Shown here piece by piece: positions 1 through 5,231 of a stretch of DNA of 6,056 bases (within the stretch, counting starts at the first letter, position 1; each line of letters starts with the position of its first letter). Both the position numbers and the translations under genes were made by a program. The notes beneath the pieces were generated by a model. It saw nothing but the letters and a program-made list of their open reading frames with translations, ran no database searches and was not told the DNA's origin. Source of the DNA: Campylobacterales bacterium (GTDB taxonomy: Bacteria > Campylobacterota > Campylobacteria > Campylobacterales > Arcobacteraceae); the NCBI GenBank assembly GCA_019752775.1, contig JAIELU010000145.1, positions 1 to 6,056 of the forward strand, written 5' to 3'.

Positions 1-168
1 GATATTATTCTACAACTCAATCAAAAAATTGAAACTTTAGAAAGTGATATTCATATTTATAAAACAAAAATTAAAAGTATCAATAATCTGTCTGTAGTTC
101 CAGATACAAAAGCTTTAGTTGTTCAAAAAACATCTTTTGATATGGTTATTATGGAAAAGAATAAATAG
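1..168 (+). CDS. C-terminal end of an unidentified coiled-coil protein (partial)
   Basis: Frame 1 is open from the window edge to a TAG at 166-168 and gives the last 55 residues of a protein whose start lies outside. The first 30 or so residues (LNQKIETLESDIHIYKTKIK) show a heptad-like spacing of Leu/Ile with many charged residues, as in a coiled coil. A short tail with Pro (VVPDTKALVV) and a Lys-rich end follow. Coiled-coil tails of this kind occur in chain-length-determinant, efflux-adaptor and many other proteins, so no function can be assigned. No membrane segment is visible in this piece. The gap to the next gene is 39 bases and holds a promoter-like element, so the two genes need not be one operon. 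Confidence 0.6.
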   Translation, partial: DIILQLNQKIETLESDIHIYKTKIKSINNLSVVPDTKALVVQKTSFDMVIMEKNK

Positions 169-189
169 AATTACATATTTTTTTACTAA

Positions 190-201
190 TTTAGATACAA
201 T
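190..201 (+). promoter_or_regulatory. Promoter -10 region immediately upstream of the small exported protein gene
   Basis: The sequence TTTAGATACAAT differs at one base from TTTAGATAAAAT in front of dnaJ (659-670), and a T-rich run lies upstream. The -10 hexamer would be TACAAT at 196-201. Initiation about seven bases downstream would fall on or next to the ATG at 208. The match to Campylobacterota sigma-70 style promoters (good -10, T-rich upstream, weak -35) is by eye. Confidence 0.5.
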
Positions 202-207
202 TTCAAA

Positions 208-549
208 ATGAAAAATAAATTATATAAAATTATTCCATTAATCTCAATTGTATTATTATATTCTTCTTTAGTAAGTTTTGGAAAAGAAGATTTTAGTAAA
301 AAAAATAATGATATAAAAATAGAACAATTACAAGTAAAACAAATAGCTTCACAAGAAATTTTAAAAAAAATTGCACAACATGAAATAGAAACAAGCTGGA
401 TTAATTCTTCAATAATTTCAGTTGAAAAAGACACTTCAAATACTCTATGGATTATTATTTTTAAAAATAATGAGAATAATCTAAAAGATAAAAAACTTAA
501 TATTTCTATTAATCTAAATGGTGATATTGTTGAAAGTAAACTTATTTAA
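208..549 (+). CDS. Small exported protein, DUF6488-like
   Basis: A 113-residue protein with a typical signal peptide: Lys-rich residues 1-7, a hydrophobic core at about 8-22, and a possible cleavage after Gly25 (SFG/KE). The mature part has a helix-like segment (about 40-60), a Trp at 64 (ETSW), then WIIIFKN at 81-87 and a strand-like C-terminus with NISINLNGD. The order helix, SW, WxxxFxN, then a Gly-containing last strand resembles my recollection of small periplasmic DUF6488 proteins; no function is known to me for that family, and the assignment is tentative. ATG 208 is the only usable start: an in-frame stop lies at 187-189 and there is no second Met in the protein. No Shine-Dalgarno sequence precedes it, and the promoter -10 ends six bases before the ATG, which points to leaderless translation. 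Likely location is the periplasm. Confidence 0.72.
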   Translation: MKNKLYKIIPLISIVLLYSSLVSFGKEDFSKKNNDIKIEQLQVKQIASQEILKKIAQHEIETSWINSSIISVEKDTSNTLWIIIFKNNENNLKDKKLNISINLNGDIVESKLI

Positions 550-658
550 AAAATTTATAATTCATTAAGTACTAAACTAAATCCAATAATACTCAAATAC
601 TAATTTTTAAACTATTACTTATTTTATTTTTACTAATTTTAATCAAATTTTATTAACC

Positions 659-686
659 TTTAGATAAAATCGCGACTTAATATAAT
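659..686 (+). promoter_or_regulatory. dnaJ operon promoter region with two candidate -10 elements
   Basis: Two -10-like hexamers precede dnaJ: TAAAAT at 665-670 within TTTAGATAAAAT, and a perfect TATAAT at 681-686. They would start RNA near 677 and 693, giving leaders of about 36 or 20 bases, both containing the ribosome binding site at 700-705. The region upstream (about 600-658) is T-rich, as usual for sigma-70 promoters in Campylobacterota. I found no CIRCE inverted repeat (HrcA) and no complete HAIR repeat (HspR), so heat-shock control at this promoter is not supported by the sequence. The rest of the gap from 550 onward shows no gene and no clear terminator hairpin. Confidence 0.55.
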
Positions 687-712
687 TCAAATATTTTTTA
701 AGGAGATAAAAC

Positions 713-1837
713 TTGACTGAAATAGATTATTATGAACTGTTAGAAGTTACAAGAGGTTCAGATAAAAGTACAATCAAAAAAGCTTATAGACAAATGGCTA
801 TGAAGTATCATCCTGATAAAAATCCAGGTGATAACGAAGCTGAAGAAAGATTCAAAGCTATTAATGAAGCTTATCAAGTATTAAGTGATGAAGAAAAAAG
901 AGCTATTTATGATAGACATGGAAAAGCTGGACTTGAAGGTCATGGTCAAAGAGGTGGTGGATTCTCAGGTGGATTTGACGATTTAGGTTCTGTTTTTGAA
1001 GAGATGTTTGGAAGTGCTTTTGGTGGTGGTTCAAGGGGAAGAAAACAAAGAAAAACTTATAACTACAATCTTGATGTTACTGTTGAAGTTAAACTTGAAT
1101 TTAATGAAGCAGTTTTTGGATGTAAAAAAGAGATAAATTATAAATACAAAACAGCTTGTAAATCTTGTAGTGGAACAGGTGCAAAAGATGGGAAATTAGC
1201 AACTTGTACAACTTGTAATGGACATGGTCAAGTTCATGCAAGACAAGGATTTATGACATTTGCTCAAACTTGTCCAAAATGTGGTGGTTCAGGACAAGCA
1301 GCAGCAACTTCTTGTAAATCATGTGGGGGAAGTGGTTATGACGAAGTTAAAGAATCTTTCAAAGTTGATATTCCAGAGGGTGTAAATGATGGAATGAGAA
1401 TTAGAGTTTCACACAAAGGAAATATTGCACCTGATGGTTCGCGTGGTGATTTATATTTACAAGTAAAAGTAAAAGAAGATTCTCATTTTGTAAGACATGA
1501 TGATGATATTTATTATGAAGCTCCAATATTCTTCACAAAAATTGCACTTGGTGGAAAAATCACAGTTCCAACACTAAGAGGTGAAGTTGAACTTGAAATT
1601 CCAAAAAATGCAAAAGATCAACAACAATTTACTTTCAAAGGTGAAGGTGTAAAATCTGTTCAAGGTTACGGAAAAGGTAATTTAGTTGTACAAATAAAAA
1701 TCGAATATCCTAAATCAATAAATGATGAACAAAAAGAACTTTTAGAAAAACTTCAAGAAAGTTTTGGAATTGAAAGCAAACCTCATGAAAAGAGTTTTGA
1801 ATCAATGTTTGACAAAGTTAAAAAGTGGTTTTCATAA
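713..1837 (+). CDS. dnaJ: Chaperone protein DnaJ (Hsp40, type I)
   Basis: Co-chaperone that binds unfolded protein, delivers it to DnaK and stimulates DnaK ATP hydrolysis in the cytoplasm. At 374 residues it has the usual length and all type I domains. The J domain (about 4-69) carries HPD at 33-35. A Gly/Phe-rich linker spans about 72-107. The zinc domain has four CxxCxGxG repeats starting at Cys149, Cys165, Cys187 and Cys201. The C-terminal substrate-binding beta domains follow, with a short Lys-rich tail ending KKWFS. The start is TTG at 713, supported by a strong AAGGAG at 700-705 with a seven-base spacer and by J-domain homology beginning at residue 4. Here dnaJ is not next to dnaK or grpE; it leads an apparent operon with trpB 32 bases downstream. 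No key residue is missing. Confidence 0.97.
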   Translation: MTEIDYYELLEVTRGSDKSTIKKAYRQMAMKYHPDKNPGDNEAEERFKAINEAYQVLSDEEKRAIYDRHGKAGLEGHGQRGGGFSGGFDDLGSVFEEMFGSAFGGGSRGRKQRKTYNYNLDVTVEVKLEFNEAVFGCKKEINYKYKTACKSCSGTGAKDGKLATCTTCNGHGQVHARQGFMTFAQTCPKCGGSGQAAATSCKSCGGSGYDEVKESFKVDIPEGVNDGMRIRVSHKGNIAPDGSRGDLYLQVKVKEDSHFVRHDDDIYYEAPIFFTKIALGGKITVPTLRGEVELEIPKNAKDQQQFTFKGEGVKSVQGYGKGNLVVQIKIEYPKSINDEQKELLEKLQESFGIESKPHEKSFESMFDKVKKWFS

Positions 1838-1869
1838 AAAATTAAACTAAACTAAAAAAAGGAAGATAA

Positions 1870-3087
1870 ATGAACAAATCATATTTAGAAACAATGCCTG
1901 ATATTAATGGTTTCTTTGGAAAATTTGGAGGTTCATTTATTCCTCCTATTTTAGAAAAACCTTTTGCAGAAATTACAAAAGCTTATCTTGAACTAAAAAA
2001 TTCTCCAGCTTTTATAGAAGAGCTAAAATATGTAAGAAAACACTATCAAGGACGACCTACTCCTATTTCATTTGCTAAAAATTTAACAGAATTTTGTGGT
2101 GGTGCAAAAATTTATCTAAAAAGAGAAGATTTGAATCACACAGGCGCCCATAAATTAAATCACTGTATGGCTGAAGTAATTCTTGCTAAATATCTTGGAA
2201 AGAAAAAAGTAATTGCAGAAACAGGTGCTGGACAACATGGTGTGGCACTAGCAACCGCAGCTGCATATTTTGGATTAGAGTGTGAAATTCATATGGGTGA
2301 AGTTGATATTGCTAAAGAACATCCAAATGTAGCAAGAATGAAGATTTTAGGGGCAAAAGTAGTTCCAGTAACACATGGTCTTAAAACTTTAAAAGAAGCT
2401 GTAGATTCAGCTTTTGAAGCGTATTTAAAAGACACTGAAAATTCTATTTATTGTATAGGTTCAGTTGTTGGTCCTCATCCCTTTCCTATGATGGTAAGAG
2501 ACTTTCAAAGTGTAATTGGATTTGAATCAAAAGAACAATTTTTTGAACATGAAAACAAACTTCCTGGTAATATTGTAGCTTGTGTTGGTGGTGGAAGTAA
2601 CGCTATGGGTATTTTTTCTGGTTTTATTGATGACAAAGAAGTAGAACTTTATGGAGTTGAACCCATGGGAAAAGGTGAAAATATTGGGGAGCATAGTGCC
2701 ACTTTAACTTATGGTGAAGAGGGAATTATGCATGGATTTAACTCTATTATGTTAAAAGATAAAGATGGAAATCCAGCTCCTGTTTATTCTATTGGAAGTG
2801 GAATCGATTATCCAAGCGTTGGACCTGAGCATGCATATTTGAAAGAATCAGAAAGAAGTAAAGTTGGACTTTGTGATGATAAGGAAGCTGTTGATGCTTT
2901 TTATAAATTATCTCAACTTGAGGGAATTATTCCAGCTCTTGAATCAGCTCATGCTGTTGCTTTTGCTATGAAATTAGCAAAAACTTTAACTAAAGATAAA
3001 ACTATATTAGTAAGTTTAAGTGGTCGTGGTGATAAAGATGTTGATTTTGTAATAGAAAACTACCCTATTCCAAATGCTAAATTTTAA
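1870..3087 (+). CDS. trpB: Tryptophan synthase beta chain (TrpB), unlinked to trpA
   Basis: PLP enzyme of fold type II; TrpB joins indole and L-serine to make L-tryptophan, normally in an alpha2-beta2 complex with TrpA. The 405-residue protein contains the PLP lysine in HTGAHK (Lys95), the catalytic Glu117 in ETGAGQHG, the phosphate-binding GGGSN (240-244), Glu358 in EGIIPALES, and Ser384 in SLSGRGDKD. Lys175 and Asp313 match Salmonella Lys167 and Asp305. The communication domain is unusual. The position of Salmonella Arg141 is Lys149, the next Gln is Glu150, and the normally conserved GSATLKDA is GLKTLKEA. The usual N-terminal VPET is IPPI. The ATG has AAGGAAG at 1859-1865. The gene follows dnaJ by 32 bases and no trp genes lie nearby, so it may be a second, stand-alone TrpB. 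Family membership is clear; partner and physiological substrate are not. Confidence 0.9.
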   Translation: MNKSYLETMPDINGFFGKFGGSFIPPILEKPFAEITKAYLELKNSPAFIEELKYVRKHYQGRPTPISFAKNLTEFCGGAKIYLKREDLNHTGAHKLNHCMAEVILAKYLGKKKVIAETGAGQHGVALATAAAYFGLECEIHMGEVDIAKEHPNVARMKILGAKVVPVTHGLKTLKEAVDSAFEAYLKDTENSIYCIGSVVGPHPFPMMVRDFQSVIGFESKEQFFEHENKLPGNIVACVGGGSNAMGIFSGFIDDKEVELYGVEPMGKGENIGEHSATLTYGEEGIMHGFNSIMLKDKDGNPAPVYSIGSGIDYPSVGPEHAYLKESERSKVGLCDDKEAVDAFYKLSQLEGIIPALESAHAVAFAMKLAKTLTKDKTILVSLSGRGDKDVDFVIENYPIPNAKF

Positions 3088-3103
3088 ATAAAAAAGGATT
3101 AAG

Positions 3104-3697
3104 ATGAAACTAGAATATGCAGGATTAAAACCAGTTATTAGTGAACATGGTGTTTCATTTAAAGATGGAAAAGAAGACAAATTTATTTATTTATCATTTG
3201 CTGTCGATATTTTAAACGCAATTGACCACACTTATGAACAAAAGAAAAAGTATTCTCATCAGTTAAATACTAATACTTTATCTCCAAATGAAATTTTAGA
3301 TGTTCTTTTAAACTTTCATCCAGATTTAGAAGAAGTTATGAATAAAGAAATAGATTCATATACAAGACATTTAAACAGTGAAGAAGAATCCGTTAATAAT
3401 AGAACTATTTTATCAAAAATAGAAAAAGATACTTTTATTGCTAATTTGAAATTAATGAGAAAATACAAAACTCAAAGAGCAAAAAATAAAATATTTTATT
3501 TTCACTGTATCGAAACTATTGTTGAAGTAATACTAAAATACAAAATAAAAGAGTTAGATACACCTTTTAATGAAAGATTTTGGCACATACTTCAAACAAT
3601 TGAAGGAAATTTATCAACACATAAAATATCTTCAAATTTAAAAATGATAGAAGAAAATGGCGTTTTAAAAGCTATGCTTTTAATTAATATTTACTAA
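3104..3697 (+). CDS. Hypothetical protein of 197 residues, last gene of the dnaJ-trpB unit
   Basis: I do not recognise this protein. It has no signal peptide, membrane segment or cysteine-pair metal site, and should be cytoplasmic. It looks mostly helical: a short N-terminal strand-like part (LKPVISEHGVSFKDGKEDKF, 8-27), then amphipathic helices rich in Lys, Glu, Ile and Leu. Two stretches look like conserved-core material: LMRKYKTQRAKNKIFYFHCI (about 117-136) and NERFWHIL (about 156-163). The ATG at 3104 has AAGGA at 3094-3098 with a five-base spacer, and only 16 bases separate it from trpB, so it is probably co-transcribed with dnaJ and trpB. The gene ends tail-to-tail with the opposite-strand gene, sharing four bases. 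Composition matches its neighbours, with no sign of recent transfer. Confidence 0.82.
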   Translation: MKLEYAGLKPVISEHGVSFKDGKEDKFIYLSFAVDILNAIDHTYEQKKKYSHQLNTNTLSPNEILDVLLNFHPDLEEVMNKEIDSYTRHLNSEEESVNNRTILSKIEKDTFIANLKLMRKYKTQRAKNKIFYFHCIETIVEVILKYKIKELDTPFNERFWHILQTIEGNLSTHKISSNLKMIEENGVLKAMLLINIY

Positions 3698-4359
3698 AAC
3701 TGTTTAATTAGAGTTTTGTTTATATTTTCAAGTTCTTTGTATTTATAAACTAACTCTTGATATTTCAAATTATAGTCATTATATAAAAACGAATAATCAT
3801 TTTTTTTATCTTTATATTTATCATAGCCTTTTTTTGAGCTATTTGATAAAGCACTAATAAAATCAAACGAGTTAACTTTTGTTAAAATTTCATCTAATTT
3901 ATCTTTAGATATTACATCCGTTGAATTACTATTTGGATTATTCACTTTTTGAGTTATAGATTCATGAAGTAAATCAGCTAAACTACTTGTATTTGAAGAC
4001 AAAAACATATTTTTATCCTCATACGAACTATTTAAATATGAAAATCCAATATTAAATGGTTGTCCTAAAACCGTATTAAACAAAGCTTTTGATAAATTAT
4101 CATCATTTGAAAAAAGTGTAGCAAGTCTTAGGTTTTTCGCCATATTTTTATCATCTTCATTTGTAAATAGAGTGTCAATTTCTTCTAAACTTATACCTTT
4201 TATATTTTCATAACTTAAAGAATTTGTTTTAGTTGTTGATTGAGAAGAAGTTGCATTATTAACTAAAGTATTCAAAAATGAACTTGAATTTGTAGTAATA
4301 TTAGAAGTATTAGAACTTGAAACCTGCGCCATTATTGAATCTATATTTGAAGTTATCAT
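3694..4359 (-). CDS. Hypothetical Ser/Asn/Thr-rich, cysteine-free protein
   Basis: I do not recognise this 221-residue protein. It has no Cys and no Trp. Residues 13-49 are almost entirely Ser, Asn, Thr and Ala. A better-ordered part follows (about 52-135: GISLEEIDTLF, AKNLRLATLF, ALFNTVLGQPF). A Ser/Asn linker (about 138-150), a helical segment (151-173) and a Lys/Tyr-rich probable coiled coil (about 189-221) complete it. There is no Sec signal peptide. A disordered polar N-terminus without Cys is common in flagellar axial proteins and other type III export substrates, but this is only a resemblance. The ATG at 4359 is chosen because AGAGGA (4369-4374) lies nine bases upstream. The ATG overlaps the stop of the DUF455 gene as TAATG, implying translational coupling. 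The alternative TTG at 4368 touches the ribosome binding site directly and would add only MQL. Confidence 0.75.
   Translation of the reverse strand: MITSNIDSIMAQVSSSNTSNITTNSSSFLNTLVNNATSSQSTTKTNSLSYENIKGISLEEIDTLFTNEDDKNMAKNLRLATLFSNDDNLSKALFNTVLGQPFNIGFSYLNSSYEDKNMFLSSNTSSLADLLHESITQKVNNPNSNSTDVISKDKLDEILTKVNSFDFISALSNSSKKGYDKYKDKKNDYSFLYNDYNLKYQELVYKYKELENINKTLIKQF
3696..3717. terminator. Possible weak bidirectional terminator at the convergent gene junction
   Basis: AAAACT at 3696-3701 is the exact inverse of AGTTTT at 3712-3717, giving a six-pair AT-rich stem with a ten-base loop. It lies precisely where the two opposing units end, and on the + strand it is followed by a T-rich stretch (GTTTATATTTTC). 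The stem has only one G-C pair and would be unstable, so its use as a terminator is uncertain. No better hairpin was seen at this junction. Confidence 0.25.
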
Positions 4360-5177
4360 TAGTTGCAATCCTCTTTTTTTGATAAAAATTTTAATTCATT
4401 ACAAGAAAAACCAGCCTCTTTTCTAGCAGTAAAATTCAAATCCATTTTTCTTTTTGTACTTCCAGGAAATACTTCTTCAATTATTTGTAAATATGTAGAT
4501 TCTGGCTCCAAATTTAACCTTTCACACTCATATTTAAACCAATAATCACCTTTTTTTACATGGTCAACTTCTTCATCTAAAATAATTTGTAAAGCTTTTA
4601 AAAACTTCTTATTAAATTCATCTCTATTAGAATTTAGTTTTTCCATAATTTTTGGATTTTGATCAAGTCCATTTGCTTCAAGATACCGTGGAACTGCTGC
4701 CATTCTTCTTAAAAATTCAGGAGTTTGTTCCATTGCTTCAAAAAGATTTTTATGAACAGGGAAATCTCCGTAAATTCCTCCAAGTTCACTTAATAACTCT
4801 TCTAACATTAAAAAATGTCTTATTTCATCAGAAGCCACTTCTAGCCAATCTTCATAATATTTTTTTGGCATATTTTTAAATCTAAGTGCTGCATCTAAAG
4901 CTAAATCAATCGCTGAATATTCAATATGTAAAATCGTATGAACTAAATATTTTTTTCCATCAATAGATTTAAAATTCTTTATTGGAGGTAATTGGGTTGG
5001 ATTAATTATTTCTAAAAAAGTATGATAAGAAGGTTTCTCAAAAGTATAAGGTATATAAGATTCTTTCATAGTGTATTTATCTTTAAAAAAATTATTATAA
5101 AAAATTTCAAACTTTTTAATTTTATCTTTGGGAAGACTTGTGTGCAAAATATCCTCTAATTTTAAAAAATAATCCAT
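4359..5177 (-). CDS. DUF455 family ferritin-like protein, probable di-iron protein
   Basis: A 272-residue protein that looks like the DUF455 family (Pfam PF04305), a ferritin-like four-helix group whose biochemical role is not known to me. Candidate metal ligands sit in the expected helices: HIEYSAIDLALD with Glu86, ASDEIRHFLMLEE with Glu118 and His121, RYLEANGLD with Glu167, and DEEVDHV with Glu203 and His206. The ExxH spacing at 118-121 and 203-206 is that of ferritin-like di-iron sites. The family is distantly similar in layout to the tRNA hydroxylase MiaE, but no activity should be inferred from that. No signal peptide; cytoplasmic. The ATG at 5177 has AGAGG at 5184-5188 with a six-base spacer. 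It is the first gene of a two-gene minus-strand unit and is coupled to the next gene by TAATG. Its promoter is shared back to back with the hydrolase gene on the other strand. Confidence 0.85.
   Translation of the reverse strand: MDYFLKLEDILHTSLPKDKIKKFEIFYNNFFKDKYTMKESYIPYTFEKPSYHTFLEIINPTQLPPIKNFKSIDGKKYLVHTILHIEYSAIDLALDAALRFKNMPKKYYEDWLEVASDEIRHFLMLEELLSELGGIYGDFPVHKNLFEAMEQTPEFLRRMAAVPRYLEANGLDQNPKIMEKLNSNRDEFNKKFLKALQIILDEEVDHVKKGDYWFKYECERLNLEPESTYLQIIEEVFPGSTKRKMDLNFTARKEAGFSCNELKFLSKKEDCN
4369..4374 (-). promoter_or_regulatory. Ribosome binding site that fixes the start of the Ser/Asn-rich protein gene
   Basis: AGAGGA on the minus strand lies inside the last codons of the DUF455 gene. 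Its distance is nine bases to the ATG at 4359 and zero to the TTG at 4368, so only the ATG is sensibly placed. Confidence 0.65.
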
Positions 5178-5192
5178 AAATAACCTCTTTTT

Positions 5193-5201
5193 TGATATAA
5201 T
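5193..5201 (+). promoter_or_regulatory. Extended -10 promoter of the metallo-hydrolase gene
   Basis: TGATATAAT contains a perfect TATAAT at 5196-5201 with the extended TG motif at 5193-5194, preceded by a T-rich run from 5188. Initiation is expected near 5208. This is downstream of the ATG at 5205, so that ATG is unlikely to be used and the start at 5232 is favoured. Confidence 0.65.
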
Positions 5202-5208
5202 TTAATGA

Positions 5209-5217
5209 ATTTTAGCA
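5209..5217 (-). promoter_or_regulatory. Extended -10 promoter of the DUF455 unit
   Basis: Read on the minus strand, TGCTAAAAT has a -10 hexamer TAAAAT at 5214-5209 with an extended TG at 5217-5216. Initiation is expected near 5202, giving a leader of about 25 bases with the AGAGG ribosome binding site before the ATG at 5177. The element lies inside the leader of the opposite gene, with only seven bases between the two opposing -10 hexamers. Confidence 0.55.
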
Positions 5218-5220
5218 AAG

Positions 5221-5225
5221 TAAGG
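5221..5225 (+). promoter_or_regulatory. Ribosome binding site that fixes the start of the metallo-hydrolase gene
   Basis: TAAGG lies six bases before the ATG at 5232, inside the predicted leader RNA. No comparable site precedes the in-frame ATG at 5205, where the promoter -10 itself occupies the space. Confidence 0.65.
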
Positions 5226-5231
5226 TTAAAA

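Noticed and set aside
186..434. Minus-strand open frame of 82 codons opposite the small exported protein
   Set aside because: It is antisense to a gene with a clear signal peptide, has a Phe/Ile/Cys-rich composition expected from reading AT-rich coding sequence backwards, and has no convincing ribosome binding site.
550..658. Terminator or small RNA in the gap after the exported protein gene
   Set aside because: The gap is AT-rich with no stable G-C-containing hairpin followed by a T-run. Its T-richness is better explained as promoter upstream sequence.
550..712. CIRCE or HAIR heat-shock operator upstream of dnaJ
   Set aside because: Only a fragment resembling half of a HAIR repeat (ACTCAAA near 591) is present, with no properly spaced partner, and no CIRCE half-sites are seen.
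1870..3087. TrpB2-type or threonine synthase-like enzyme
   Set aside because: LKREDLNHTGAHK, ETGAGQHG and SLSGRGDKD are TrpB1-type signatures. The differences are limited to the communication domain and N-terminus, so it stays a divergent TrpB1-like protein.
4363..4545. Plus-strand open frame of 60 codons inside the DUF455 gene
   Set aside because: It lies wholly antisense to a recognised family protein and resembles no protein I know.
4652..4879. Plus-strand open frame of 75 codons inside the DUF455 gene
   Set aside because: It is antisense to the conserved metal-binding region of DUF455, and its Leu/Phe-rich sequence is a by-product of that coding strand.
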